64,000 nucleotides of DNA from Stomoxys calcitrans (taxonomy: Eukaryota > Arthropoda > Insecta > Diptera > Muscidae). The DNA is taken from assembly GCF_963082655.1 (NCBI RefSeq), contig NC_081553.1:35173232-35237231 (forward strand), read 5' to 3'. The translations under genes and the position numbers were made by a program. Positions 30,199 to 42,837 of the stretch are shown here, in pieces. The notes beneath the pieces were generated by a model. That model saw only the letters and a program-made list of their open reading frames with translations, had not been told where the DNA came from and searched no databases. Numbering within the stretch: position 1 is the first letter of the stretch; each line of letters opens with the position of its first letter.

Positions 30199-31625
30199 TT
30201 TCTATTATTTTGTGTAACTCTACACTGTTTATTATAAAAACCCCATAAAATATACATTTCCCAAATACCAAGTACTGTGCCTTTAAAAGTTCACCCTTTG
30301 TCACAACTGCTTGGCCCTTTGAATGGATTGGCGGGAGAAAAGTGAAAGCCATAAAAGTCAAAGTCATGGTGTTTGGTAAAATTATATTTTTTATAACGAA
30401 ATTCTGTTTTTTGAGTCCTGCCGTTTCCACCATGGTCGTTGCTGCTGTAAGACATAAGAAATGTTGCGTTTGTTTTGACTTTTGCGCCGTCTTGTTTTAG
30501 CCAAGACTAAGATATGAAATAAAACTTAATGTGCTTGAAAATGTCAACAACAGCCGTCAGTTTTATACATTTTTCCATGAGATAGTACAACTCACAAGTC
30601 AGCAAGCGCTGAGTATAGACCAAAAAGAGGCAGCCGCCAATAGACAACAAATAGGGGCAAGTTATTTTATATTATCAACATCATCACTCCCCCCCTTTTC
30701 AGGGTTATTGCTTATCACCTCCCTTCTCATGTGTATAGCTCATCGCTTCCTAACATCAGCCTTTGGTGCCTTTATTCCATCTGACACAACCAAGAGCATA
30801 GAGCATCATTGTCATGATTCTGGAGGAACTGTCATTATCAGCATCAACATCAGCATCAACGTAATCAAAATCAGCGTTTACAACAAACGAACGATGACAA
30901 AAAATATCAAAAAACGAAAGGAAGGATGTTATTAATATTATGTGCAAAAAATAAACAAAACAAAAAAAAACAAACAAACACACACACACACACGAACTCA
31001 CTGCAACACACAGTAGGAGATTTTTTTAGGTAGGAGAGAGAGAGAGAGATAGAGTCAAAAAATATAACCACCATGACTAAAATCATTTGAAAAGGTTAAA
31101 GTTTGAGCTTTTGCTTGCCATATCCATAGCGAAGCAAACATCCAAAAATGTCCATCTCTGTTTTGGTTGTTTTGCTGCTTGTGGTGCTGTAGACAGAGAG
31201 GGGGAGTCGAGGTGGGGCCAAGCGAAATACATATTTATTTAAATAGAACATTAATTTTTATGTTATTGATCGACAAAATGTTTTCATGACAGATATTTTC
31301 ATTTTATTTCCTGTGACCGGACAAAACTCAACGGATATCATGTCGTGAAAACGTGCCGTTTCCAACATCAATGCAAACGAAAACTGCCAGCATTCCATAG
31401 CATAGTTACAGTTATTTTGTAGACTAACTAATCTTAATTTTCATATAAAACAAATATGTAGTTAATGATACATTTTCTCCGTCATGTGTATCATGAACAC
31501 AAAATTGGCCATAGAGGCAAATTATTATGCTATTTAGGGATATGTCATAGTAGGGGCCAGCATTAAAAGTTGACATTTTTATAGTCATAATCAAAAGGAG
31601 GGGGGTATATACAATTTGTTGTTGT
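30199..31625. other. Unique AT-rich stretch with simple repeats
   Basis: No gene recognised. It contains a (CA) run at about 30977-30993 and a (GA) run at about 31035-31050. Otherwise it is low-complexity intron-like sequence. ORFs such as 30531-30935 plus show no domain. Confidence 0.4.
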
Positions 31626-31965
31626 ATGAATTTTTATACTCACCACCATCGCATAGGGGTATATTCATTTAGTCATTCCATTCGCAAAACATCGATATAT
31701 CCGGTTTACAAAGTATGTACTTTCACATTTCTGATTGTCGTAAAATTTTAAGAATATTTATGGATGTCAATATGTCCATACGCCCGTGCGTGTATCAGTT
31801 ATAATCACGCTACAGTCTTTAAAACTTGAAATATTAGGTTGAAATTTGCCACAGATTGGTATTTCTTCTAAACGCAATTCCAAAATGGGCCCAATCTGAC
31901 TATATTTGGATATAGCTGCGATTCAAGCCGATCACTCGATTAAGGTTCTTAAGCTCATAGAGGCA
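31626..31965 (+). mobile_element. DINE-like head fragment
   Basis: TTTATACTCACCACCATCGC, ATTTAGTCATTCCATTCGC and ATCACGCTACAGTCTTTAAA are present, then one partial subfamily B repeat (GGATATAGCTGCGATTCAAG), after which the match stops. The GTCY tract is nearly lost. A diverged, tail-truncated copy. Confidence 0.7.
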
Positions 31966-32394
31966 TTGAGTTGGGTGGGGAGGGGTCGAGAGGGAGCGAA
32001 TCTGAAGGGGGAAGTGCCCAAGTTTGTTTCTCTCTCTCTCCACTCACTTGTCATCATGCTTTGGTCTAGAGAGCAGCGGGCCTTCGTTGTCAAGAGTTTA
32101 TTTTCTAACGGTCGCTCACTTTTTCCTTCGCAATATGCCTTCGGAATTTGCTTTGAAAATTATCTTCACTGATATGTTTCTGGCCGTAATTCGATTCCGA
32201 GCAGAGTCGAGTCATTTCGGGAGTGTGGAAGTGTAGCTTAAACCAGAAACGAACTTCAAAGGACTATCAGAACTCCGGAAAATACCAAAAGAGTGAGCCA
32301 GTCAGTTGTGTCTTCTTCCCGGCGTTAGTCTCGCAAACACGCAGCTGCTATGACAATTTCTGACACCACTGTCAGAAAATAGTAAAAAAACCCT
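31966..32394. other. Unclassified spacer with a short hairpin
   Basis: Less AT-rich than its surroundings. The two overlapping plus-strand ORFs (31906-32172, 32024-32236) start inside or next to the DINE fragment and have no recognisable domain. It ends with a perfect hairpin at 32357-32378 (TTTCTGACA, loop CCAC, TGTCAGAAA). It could be the 5' region of a LINE, but I cannot show that. Confidence 0.35.
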
Positions 32395-32396
32395 GC

Positions 32397-34966
32397 AAAA
32401 AGGCGTTAAGTTCCGGTATATATGGAAACCACCTTTCGTCTAAATCCGGTGTAAAATGCATACCTTATGCACAATAGCACCTATATCGAAATATGTTATG
32501 ATTCGGATCGTTTATGGGGCAAGACTTTAAATCGAGATATCGGTCTGTATGGCAACTGTATCCAAATCTATACCGATTTGGGCCAAGTTGCAGGAAAATG
32601 TTGAAGGGCCTAAGACAACTCACTGTCCCAAATTTCAGCAAAATCGGATAATAAATGAGCCTTTTATGGGCCTAAAACCTTAAAGCGAGAGATTGGCCTA
32701 TATGGCAGCTATATCCAAATCTGGACCGATCTAGGCCAAATTGCAGCAATACTTCGAGGAACTTAACTTAACTCACTGTCCCAAATTTCGGCAAAATCGG
32801 ACAATAAATGTGCCTTTTATGGGCCCAAAACCTTAAATCGAGAAATCGGTATATATGGCAGATATATCTAAACCTGGATCGATGTGGGCCAAATTCCATA
32901 ATCATATCGAAGGGCCGAACACAACTCACTGTCCCAAAATTCGGCGAAATCGGATAATAAATGCGCCTTTTATGGGCTGAAAACCTTAAATCGAGCGATC
33001 GGTCTATATGGCAGCTATATCCAAATCTGGAACGATCTGAGCCAAACTGAAGTAGTATGTCGAAGGGCCTATCACAACTCACTGTCCCAAATTTTGGCTA
33101 AATTGGACTATAAATGCATGTTTTATGGGCCCAAGACATTAAATCGAGGGATATGGAAGCTATAACCAAATCTGGACCGATCTGGGCCAAGTTGACGAAG
33201 GATGTTGATGGGCCTAACGCAATTTACTGTCCCGAATTTCATCAAAATCGGATAATAAATGTGACTTTTGTGGGCCTAAACCCTTACATCGGGGGATCGG
33301 TATATATGGCAGCTATATCGAAATCTGAACCGATCTAGGCCAAATTAACGAAGGATGTCGAAAGGCCTAACACAACTCACTGTCCCAAATTTCAGCAAAA
33401 TGGGATAATAAATGCGCCTTTTATAGGCCCAAAACCTTATCGAGAGATCGGTCTATATGACAGCTATATCCAAATCTGGACCGATCTGGACCAAATTGAA
33501 GAAAGATGTCGAAGGGCCTAACGCAACTCACTGTACCAAATTTAAGCAAAATCGGTTAATAAATGTGGCTTTTATGGGCCTAAGACCATAAATCGGAGAA
33601 TCGGTCTACGTAGCAGCAATATTCAAATCTGAACTGATCTGGGCCAAAAAAAAAAGAAGGATGTCGAAGGGTCCAACACAACTCATTGTACAAAATTTCG
33701 GCAAAATCGGGCAATAAATGCGCCTTTTATGGGGCTAAAACCTTAAATCGAGAGATCGGTCTATATATCAGCTATATCCAAATCTGGATCGATCTAGGCC
33801 AAATTGCAGAAATATGTCGAGGGGCTTAACTTAACTCACTGTCCCAAATTTCGGCGACATTGGACAATAAATGCGCCTTTTATAGGCCCAAAACCTTAAA
33901 TCGAGAGATCGGTCTATATGCCAGCTATATCCAAATCTGAAGCGATCTGAGCCAAATTGAAGAAAGAAGTTGGAGGGCCTAACACAACTTACTGTCCCAA
34001 ATTTCAGCAAAATCGGATAATAAATGTGGCTTTTATGGTCCTAAGACTCTAAATCGGCGGATCGGTCTATATGACAGCTATAGCCAAATCTGAACCGATC
34101 TGCGCCAAATTGAAGAAGCATATCGTAGGGCCTAACGCAACTCACTGTCCCAAATTTCAGCAAAATCGGATAATAAATGTGGCTTTTATGAGCCCAAGAC
34201 TCTAAATCGGCGGATCGGTCTATATAATAGCTATATCTAAATCTGAACCGATGTGTGCCAAATTAAAGAAGCATGCGGAGTGGCCTAACACAACTCACTG
34301 TGCCAAATTTCGGCGAAATCAGACAATAAATCCGCCTTTTATGGCCCCAAAATCTTAAATCCAGAGATCGCTCTATATGGCAGCTATATCCAAATCTGAG
34401 CCGATCTGAGCCAAATCGAATAATAAAATCGAAGGATTCAACACAACTCACTGTCCCAAATTTCGGCGACATTGGACGAAAAATGCGCCTCTTATAGCCC
34501 CAAAATCTTAAATCGAGAGATCGGTCTATATGACAGCTATATCGAAATCTGGACCGATCTGAGCCAAATTGAAGATGGATGTCGAAAGGCCTAACAAAAC
34601 TCATTGTCCCAAATTTAAGCAAAATTGGACCTTAAATAAGGCGGATCGGTCCAAATGGGGGCTATATCAAAATACTGTTCGATATAGCCCATCTTCGGAC
34701 TTAACTTGCCTATGTTCAAAAAAAGAAACTGTCCAAAATCTCAGCTCAATATCTCTATTTTTAAAGATTGTAGCGTGATTTCAACAAACAGACGGTCAGT
34801 CGAATGGATAGACAGGCGGACGGACAGAAGGACATGCCTAGATCGTCTTAGATTTTTATGACGATCAGAAATATATATACTTTGTAGGGTCGGAAATTGA
34901 TATCTCGATGTGTTGCAAACGGAATGGCAAAATGAATATACCCCCATCCTTGTGTGTAGGGTATAA
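32397..34966 (-). mobile_element. DINE-1/HINE-like element, subfamily B, long repeat array
   Basis: The tail remnant AAAAAGGCGTTAAGTTC is at the left; the hairpin is partly lost. About fourteen central repeats follow at a period near 153 bp (CTCACTGTCCCAAATTTC, GCCTTTTATGGG, ATCGGTCTATATGGCAGC). The head is at the right with ACAGACGG tracts near 34790-34830 and GGGTATAA at 34959-34966. This is the longest central array in the window. Spurious ORFs on either strand come from the repeat. Confidence 0.85.
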
Positions 34967-35169
34967 AAACATTTCGAATACTCTTTGCAAGAGTACAGGC
35001 TCAGTGTCACCCATTCCCCGTACCTTTGAGTAGTTTAAATCCAGGAATACTTAGTCCACGCACCATTCCTCCACACACCCATGGTTCGTGAATAAGAACC
35101 ATGTCAAATCCTCCTGCCATCAAAAGGACCTATAGTGCCGCCGAAGCAGTGTTACAATAATGAAGATAT

Positions 35170-35488
35170 TGCAAATTGCAAATTTTGCCCATGAACATTC
35201 CACTATGGAACAGGGGCAAACTTCTCACATACCAATGAGTGCAGTCCGATTCACGTTTAAGCTCAATGATAAGGGGCCTCCTTTTTTTAGCCGAGTCCGA
35301 ACGGCGAGCCGCAGTGCGACACCTCTTTGGAGAGAAGTTTTACATGGCATAGTACCTCACAAATGTTGCCAGCATTAGGAGGGGGAAAACCACCGTTGAA
35401 AATTTTTACTGATGGTCTCGCCAGGATTCGAACCCAGGCGCTCAGCGTCATAGGCGGACATTCTGACCTCTGCGCCACGGTGGCCTCC
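35170..35488 (-). mobile_element. tRNA-derived SINE, copy 3
   Basis: Full length, tRNA-like head at the right (GGAGGCCACCGTGGCGCAG on the minus strand, B box GGTTCGAATCC). It is flanked by a 13-bp target duplication with one mismatch (ATAATGAAGATAT at 35157-35169, ATAATGGAGATAT at 35489-35501). The head is tRNA-like but is not a functional tRNA gene: it has no proper anticodon arm or acceptor closure that I can fold. Confidence 0.85.
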
Positions 35489-37250
35489 ATAATGGAGATA
35501 TATGTGCAGAAATCAAACCATATTCAGGATTCAGAATTTCCATTACTGTTGTGTTAGCCTCGTACTCTTAGTCCGCCAGGAGTTCATTCTCACAAGATTC
35601 GTTGTTTCTTCTCATGGTGAGCTTCCTAATGCATCCAGAAGCATTTGAGTAAGCAGTGGGACCACTCTCCCTCAGGACACTGGACATTTGTGGTGTTGAC
35701 GATTTCTCCTTCGGTGCTTCATTAGCTGCTGTTAGGCTCAAACCAACCAGATGACCCTCAGGTTTTGTCGGGTCCCATTCCCCTTGCTGTTTTTAAAGTG
35801 GAAATAACCTGCAATCCACCAAGCTTTAGAGATGAGGTTGATAGTTTCTCAGACAAGTGATCAGCAACAACTGCTGAGTCCCTACCCACACCGCTTTAGC
35901 GATGAGGTTGATAGTTCCTCAGACAAGTGATCGGCATTAACTTCTGAGTCGTCTCCTCATTGCCCACCCACACTGCTTCTGATCGGCAGGGCAGTCGGAG
36001 TTTAGTACGAATACTGTTTGTCTCAGTTTGCCGCCAGCCTCATCCAATTTAAATGGTGGCCTAAGGATTTGGATTGCAGTTGCAATTCACCTGCAATCCA
36101 CCAAGCTTTAGAGATGAGGTTGATAGTTCCTCAAACAAGTGATCAGCAACAACTGCTGAGTCCCTACCCACGCCGCTTTAGCGATGAGGTTGATAGTTCC
36201 TCAGACAAGTGATCGGCATTAACTGCTGAGTCGTCTCCTTATTCCCCACCCACACTGCTTCTGATCTGCGGGGCAGCCGGAGTTTAGTACGAATACTGTT
36301 TGTCTCAGTTTGCCGCCAGCCTCATTCAATCTACCAATCTTCTAGTCGGTGGTCGAAAGATTTGCATTGCAGTTGCAATTCACCAAACTTTAGAGATGAG
36401 GTTGATAGTTCCTCAAACAAGTGATCAGCAACAACTGCTGAGTCCCTACCCACACCGCTTTAGCGATGAGGTTGATAGTTCCTCAGACAAGTGATCTCCT
36501 TATTCCCCGCCCACACTGCTTCTGATCTGTAGGGCAACTGGAGTTTAGTACGAATACAGTTTGTCTCAGTTTGCCGTCAGCCTCATCTAATCTTCTAGTC
36601 GGTGGTTGACAGATTGAGATTACAGTCTGTTAGTCTTCCAAGTATGGATTCAGAATCTGAGGTTATCCTTGATATCCAAACGCAAAAACAATATTCTTCC
36701 TTCCTGAGTAACTCTAGTGCTGCTCTTGGCCAGATCTCGCCAATCTTTCTGAGGGGCAAAGGGTACATCTTAATTGAGCGTTTATCCCCGAAACTAATTA
36801 ATTTGGATTGTCCCCGATACCAGCCTTCATCGTCACAAATTGGTGGGCTTTTCCGAATCTAGATGTGTAGCCTTTGGGGTAGCCTGAACAGCGAATCTCC
36901 GAGCCCTATTGAGGGAACCTCTCTGCTTATCGGTAAGAGTTTTAGGATCATTTGCACCAAGTCTCTGAATAAATCTGAGAGCGATACGCCTTTTACTGTT
37001 CCAATTTCTGCCTAGGCAAATTATAGGCGTGCCAAGATAAAATAGGTTCGGCCTTGTTCTTAAGACTCGAACCGGGTGTCTTCGTCAAAAGCCTCTGCTG
37101 ACCTGTAGTCCGTCGGCTAGTGGAGCCTGGCTTAACTGCTCCACCAAACGAGGTCTCAGTAGTAGACAACATTCTACTGCCTACATCGCAGCTGCCGGGT
37201 GTTTGGAGTCCTTTCTAAGAATACTCTAGGGCTAAAGATCTGCCGCTCCA
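35489..37250. repeat. Unclassified repeat region with 281-bp tandem units
   Basis: Less AT-rich than the flanks. Three tandem units begin at about 35811, 36091 and 36372 (each TGCAATYCACCAARCTTTAGAGATG). Each contains a duplicated block GATGAGGTTGATAGTTYCTC about 70 bp apart (for example 35831 and 35901). Downstream sequence to about 37250 is not repeated in the window. No coding domain is recognised in any frame. It could be the 3' region of a LINE or of a large non-autonomous element; unassigned. Confidence 0.6.
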
Positions 37251-38504
37251 TTGGAAACGGACTCAGAACACCAACCGCCTAATGGATAACACCAACGTAG
37301 CTTTCCGTGAATGACTTTGACAATTTCTTTCGAAAAATTTGAGTTGAAGAATATTTTTGCGGAGCGAAATAATAAAACATCTACCCCACTCAAGGATTCA
37401 AACAAGAAAACCCCATTCATTCTCATGTCATGCCTTAATGAAAGTCCAAATTTATTACACCCCCCTTCCTATATGGTTATGTGTTTAAAATTGTGTTAAC
37501 TAAACTTGGATTTTATTGATTTTCAAATTTCCAATAAATGTCCTTGCCTTGAACAACTATTTATTAGCTTCTTTTAACATTTTCTCCAAATACCTCGACT
37601 TTTATATATATTTTTTTTTTTTTTTCTAAAGTAAAATAAGAAAAAGTTTTTGTTTTTGGGCACAATATTGTCAAAGCAAATATTTCCATTTAGTTACTCA
37701 AATGAAAGAGACAAGTTTCCTCATTTCGTTTTCCCAGAAGTAAGGCAGAAGAAGAAGTTCATTGCATACGTTTTATGATGTTAGCAAAATAAGATTTCTT
37801 TCGCTCTTATCCCAACGTTGTCTTCATATTCGTCGCCGTAGTCATGCGAAGGATCTAAGAAACTATAAAGTAACTTTGTTAAATATTTTGCCAAAACTTA
37901 TAACAAGTTTTCCTATATCGCATGTTTAGAATATGTTCGAAAGGACTTTTTGTGTGGATGCAAGATGGGAAATGCGAAATAATAGAGGTGTTCGCAAAAA
38001 AGAAAAACAACAGATTTCTAATGGTGGTTCTGGGAGCAAAAGAAAATAATAGTTAAGAAAATTAAAAAAATTAAAATTTCTTGTTTCCCAGCAGCTGTTT
38101 TAGTTCATTAGGTTTGCTAGCTTTACCTTGAGATTGTAAATTTTGTCCACCTATGGTTTAAAGGAAACTTGACCTTTACAACATTTGCCATAACCCTCAG
38201 TTTTATTTTAAAATTGTGTTTTTTTTTTTTTTTTTTTTTTTTTTTTTCACCCACTCTATTATACCATACATTCTTGTCATAATCCTCAAAGTTGGTTAGA
38301 TGGTTGCAGTCATTTGCTTCCTTTTATGAGAACAAATATACCACAAAGTGCCGTAAGTGTTTCTCATTAAGTACATTTTCTTTAATCGTATTTTTGCATC
38401 AACGATTTGATGCACAGGAAGCGCAAGGTATCCGGTATAGAGTTACCAGGTGCTCAACTAAAAAATATAGCATATCAATATTTCTATGTTATAGAATACA
38501 CATA
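37251..38504. other. Unique AT-rich stretch with long poly-T
   Basis: No gene or known repeat. A T run of about 27-30 is centred on 38232, and a shorter mixed T run lies near 37610-37626. Probably intronic. Confidence 0.4.
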
Positions 38505-39520
38505 AGCAGTAAAAGGGAGCAAAGTTCGGCCGGGCCAAATTTTGTGCAGATCGGTTGAAAATTGTAGCTACTACGGCCATTTAAGTGCAAATCGGCCGAT
38601 ACATATATATGGGAGCTATATCGAAATCTGGACGGATATTCATGAAATTATGCACACATATGAAGACATCAAATAAAACACCCCATGCCAAATTTTGTAA
38701 AGGTCGGTAAAAAATTGTGGCTTCTACAGCCTTAAACGGCCATATCGGATGAAAGATATATATGGTATCTACATCTAAATCTAGACCGATTTTCATGAAA
38801 TTTTCCACACATATGGAGACTTCAAATAAAACAACTCCCGCAAAATATTTTAAAGATCGGACTAAAACTGTGACTTCTACAGCCATAAAAGTCCATGTCG
38901 GATGAATGATATATATGGGAGCTATATCTAAATCTGAACCGATTTTTATGAAATTTTACACACATATGTAGACCTCAAATGAAATACCCAATGCCAAATT
39001 TTGTGAAGATCGGACGAAAATTGTGGCTTCTACAGCTTTAAAAAGCCATATCGGATGAAAGATATATATGGGGGCTATATCTTAACCTGAACCGATTTTT
39101 ATGAAATTTTGCACACATATGTAGACCTTAAATAAAATACCCAATGCCAAATTTTGTGAAGATCGGACGAAAATTTTGGATTCTACAGCCTTAAAAAGCC
39201 ATGTCGGATGAAAGATATATATGGGAGCTATATCTAAATTTGAACCGATTTTTTTCAAAATCAATAGCATTTGTCCTTGAGACAAAAAAGTGGCATTTGC
39301 AATATTTCATGACAATCGGACAACAAATACAACCTGCACTTTGATTACAAGAATACATGGACTCACAGACGGACAGACGGACATGGCTAAATCGAATCAG
39401 AAAGTGATTCTGAGTCGACCGGTACGCTTATCAATGGGTCTAGCTCTTCTCCTTCTTAGCGTTGCAAACAAATGCACATATCTATAGTACCTTGTACCAC
39501 AGTGGTGGTGCAGGGTATAA
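38505..39520 (-). mobile_element. DINE-1/HINE-like element, subfamily C
   Basis: The tail at the left reads GCAGTAAAAGGGAGC then AGTTCGGCCGGGCC. Five or so repeats follow with GGATGAAAGATATATATGGG, GCTATATCTAAATC and CTTCTACAGCC, again with a 153-bp period (GATATATATGG at 38908 and 39061). The head at the right has CAGACGGACAGACGGACATGG near 39365 and ends CAGTGGTGGTGCAGGGTATAA. The repeat body differs clearly from A and B, but the ATATGG-AGCTATATC core is retained. Confidence 0.8.
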
Positions 39521-39552
39521 TTAAACCTTCTAGGAACCGACCAAGGAGAAAA

Positions 39553-40400
39553 GAGAGAATGGTCTATATGGGAGCTATATCAGATTATAGACCGATATAG
39601 ACCGTATTTGACATAATTGTTGGAAGTCATAACAAAACACTACATACTCAATTTCAGCCAAATCGGACAAAAATTGAGGCTTATAGGGGCTCAAGAAGTG
39701 AAACTGGGAGATCGACTTACATGGGAGCTATATCAGTTTATAGACCGATTTGAACTGTACTTGGCAAAGTTGCTGGAAGTAATAACAGAACACTTTGAGC
39801 GAAATAGTGGCTAAATCGGACAAAAATTGCGGCTTGTAGGGGACAAGATGTCAAATCCAGAGATCGGTTTATATGGGAGCTGCATAAGGTTATGAACCAA
39901 TTTAGACCGTACTTAGTACAGTTGTTGAAAGTCATAACAGAATACTATGTGCAAAATTTTAACTAAATCGGACAAAAATTGCGGCTTGTTAGAGCTCAAG
40001 AATTCAAACCGGGAGATCGATTTATATGAGAGCTATATCAGGTTATAAACCGATTCAGACCGTACTTGTCACAGTTGTTCGAAATCATTTTAGATCACCA
40101 ACAGCAAGATTTTTGCCAAATTATATTGGAGCTTCATCCAAATCTGAACCGATATGGCCCATTTGCAAACCCCTACGACCTACACCAATAGTAGGTCTCT
40201 GTGCTAAATTTAAAGCGGTTAGCTTTACGAATTCGACGGCTATCGTGATTTCGACAGACGGACGAACATGGCTATATCGATTCAGATTGTCGGGACGATC
40301 AAGAATATATATACTTTATGGGGTTTTAGATCACTATTTCGAGATGTTACAAACGGAATGGCTAGATTAGTATACCCCCATCCTATGGTAGTGGGTATAA
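39553..40400 (-). mobile_element. DINE-1/HINE-like element, A-related, tail-truncated
   Basis: Four repeats with GATCGGTTTATATGGGAGC and GTCATAACAGAACACT segments, then a head with TCGACAGACGGACGAACATGG, AATATATATACTTTATGGGG and a terminal ATGGTAGTGGGTATAA. It lies almost end to end with the subfamily C copy on its left. Confidence 0.75.
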
Positions 40401-40414
40401 CAATATATACTTGC

Positions 40415-40511
40415 GGATGCGTGGCGTAGAGCTTAACATAACAGCCCATGGCTTCGAACACCTGGGTATAAATACCGGAGAGAACATCAGAAAAAGTTTT
40501 CTGCAGTGGTT
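40415..40511 (+). mobile_element. tRNA-derived SINE, truncated copy
   Basis: A diverged head part only: TGGCGTAGAGCTTAACAT (A-box region), GGCTTCGAACACC (B-box relic) and AGAACATCAGAAAAAGTTTTC, cut off at AGTGGTTTT by the next DINE-like element. Confidence 0.65.
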
Positions 40512-40647
40512 TTCATACCCTCCACCATAGGATGGGGGTATACTAATTTCGTCAATCTGTTTGTAACACCTCGAGATGTGCGTCTAAGACTCCATAAAGT
40601 ATATATATTCTTGATCGTCATGACATTTTAAGTCGATCTAGCCATGT

Positions 40648-41313
40648 CCGTTTGTCTGACCGTCCGTCTGTCCGTCCGATTTTCTTTCCGTCCATCTGTC
40701 CGTTCGTCGGTCCGTCTGTCGGTCCGTCTGTCGGTCCGTTCGTCCGTCCGTCTGTGCGTTCGTCTGTCTTTCTGTCTGTCTGTCCGTCCGTCTGTACATC
40801 CGTCTGTTAGTCCGTCTGTCTGGCCGTCTGTCTGTGCGTTCGTCTGTCCGTCCGTCTGTGCGTACGTCTGTCCATCTGTCCGTCCGTCTTTCTGTCTGTC
40901 CGTCCGTCTGTCCGTCCGTCTGTCCGTCCGTCTGTCCGTCCGTCTATCCGTCCGTCTGTCCGTCCGTCTGTGCGTACGTCTGTGCGTTCGTCTGTTCGTC
41001 CGTCTGTGCGTACGTCTTTCCATCTGTCCGTCCGTCTTTCTGTCTGTCCGTCCGTCTGTCCGTCCTGTCCGTCCGTCTGTCCGTCCTGTCCGTCCGTCTG
41101 TCCGTCCGTCTGTCCGTATGTCCGTCTGTCCGTCCGTCCGTCCGTCTGTCCGTCCGTCCGTCCGTCTGTCCGTCCGTCCGTCCGTCTGTCCGTCCGTCTG
41201 TCTGTCCGTCCGTCTGTCCGTTCATCTATCCATCTGTCTGTCCATCCGTGTGTTCGTTTGCCCGTCCGTCCGTGTGTCCGTCCGTTTGTACGTCCATCCG
41301 TCCGTCTGTCTGT
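40648..41313. repeat. GTCY array, heterogeneous
   Basis: About 665 bp of GTCC/GTCT with interspersed GTCGGTCC, GTGCGTTC and GTGCGTACGTC variants and two GTCCTGTCC frame slips near 41060-41090. Less homogeneous than the arrays at 9603 and 56548. Long open frames across it are artefacts. Confidence 0.95.
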
Positions 41314-42301
41314 CAAAAGCACGCTAACTTCCGAAGGAGTAAAGCTAGGCGCTTGAAATTTTGCACAAAAAATTTGCATAAATGTTGGTCTGGTGGGATT
41401 GTGAATGGGCCAAATCGGTTCATGTTTTGATATCGTTTTGATATAAATCGATCTGGGGTCTTCCTCTTTTTGAGCCTCTAGAGCCTCCAGAGGGCGCAAT
41501 TCTCGTTCGATTTGACTGAAATTTTGCACATGATGTTTTGGTATCACTTCCAACAACTGTGCTAATTATGATTCAAATCGGTGTGTAACCTGATATAACT
41601 GCCATATAAACCGATCTTGGATCTTGACTAAGGCCTCTAGAGGGCGCAATTCTTATCCTATTTGGCTGAAATTGTGAATTTTATTATGACTTTTAACTAC
41701 TGTGCTTAATATGGCTTAAATCATAACCTGATATAGCTGCCATATAAACCGATCTGAGGTCTTGACTTCGTCAGCTTTTAGAAGGCGCAATTTTTATCCA
41801 ATTTGGCTGTAATTTTGCATGTGGTGTTTTGGTATAACTTCCAACAACTGTGGTAAGTGTGATTCAAATCGATTCATAACCTGATATAGCTGAAATATGG
41901 ACCGATCGGGGATCTTTTTGAGCCTCTAGAGGGCGCAATTCTCATCCGTTATGGCAGATATTTTGTGCATTGGCTTCACCCCACATACGTTTCCAATATG
42001 GTTTGAATCGACTTATAGCTTGATACAGCTCCCATATAAACCGTTTTCCCGATTTTGCATCTTGAGACCCTACAAGCCGCAATTCTTATCCGAATGAACT
42101 GTATTATTACTCAATGACTTCTACAGTGTTCAGAATTCAATTCATTTATTGTCCAAATCGGATCATAACTTCCTATAGCTCCAATAGCGTAACAGTTCTT
42201 ATTCAATATTTTTTGTTTGCCAAAAAAGAGATACCGCGCAAAGAACTCAACAAATGCGATCCATGGTAGAGGGTATATAAGATTCGGCCCGGCCAAACTT
42301 A

Positions 42302-42538
42302 TTGGGTTGCCCAAAAAGTAATTGCGGATTTTTTAAAAGAAAGTAAATGCATTTTTAATAAATCTTAGAATGAACTTTAATCAAATATACTTTTTTTACA
42401 CTTTTTTCTAAAGCAAGCTAAAAGTAACAGCTGATAACTGACAGAAGAAAGAATGCAATTACAGAGTCACAAGCCGTTGAAAAAATTTGTCAACGCCGAC
42501 TATATGAAAAATCCACAATTACTTTTTGGGCAACCCAA
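42302..42538 (+). mobile_element. Mariner-type MITE, copy 1
   Basis: 237 bp with terminal inverted repeats TTGGGTTGCCCAAAAAGTAA... and the reverse complement at the right end, flanked by TA (42300-42301 and 42539-42540). The inverted repeats are about 30 bp with one or two mismatches. No transposase inside. TA duplication and length fit a Tc1/mariner-derived MITE. Confidence 0.9.
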
Positions 42539-42560
42539 TAGCTGGGTCTTACTTTTTTCT

Positions 42561-42719
42561 CATCCAAATATCGAAGTGATCAATTTTAAAGGTCCACCAA
42601 AAGGCGCCCTTGAAAAGGCTAGGACCTTGAAATTTTTCACACCATCTCGCCAACACCTCAGCTCGAACCATTCCAAAGGGATATCTCTTCCCGTTCTCAT
42701 ACGGCTTGTTTATACCCTA
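42561..42719. other. Short spacer between two DINE-like elements
   Basis: Contains ATCGAAGTGATCAATTTTAAAGG-type sequence of no recognised family. No ORF of interest. Confidence 0.35.
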
Positions 42720-42837
42720 CATCACCACTGTGGTACAGGGTTTTATAACTTTGTACATTTGTTTGCAACATCTAGAAGGAAGAGAGTTAGACCCATTGAT
42801 AAGTATATCGATCGACTCAGAATCACTTTCTAATTCG

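Larger units (their letters stand above)
40512..42560 (+). mobile_element. DINE-1/HINE-like element, subfamily A, with GTCY array and nested MITE
   Basis: Head CATACCCTCCACCATAGGATGG, ATATATATTCTTGATCGTC and CATTTTAAGTCGATCTAGCC, then the GTCY array. AACTTCCGAAGGAGTAAAGC and about five subfamily A repeats follow, ending CCATGGTAGAGGGTATATAAG and CGGCCCGGCCAAACTTA. A mariner-type MITE (42302-42538) interrupts the tail, after which a diverged tail remnant GCTGGGTCTTACTTTTTTC continues. Confidence 0.8.

Noticed and set aside
31020..31040. A third recursive splice site (TTTTTTTAG|GTAGGA)
   Set aside because: The donor half is a poor match and the pyrimidine tract is short; not comparable to the two reported sites.
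36018..36494. Repeated ORF MSQFAASLIQ... as a small gene
   Set aside because: It is the translation of the 281-bp tandem repeat; the copies differ by frameshifting indels and have no domain.
42420..42540. Short peptide-like ORF pieces ending ...PQLLFGQP (also 43881-44510, 61859-62047)
   Set aside because: They are translations across MITE terminal repeats, not a transposase.
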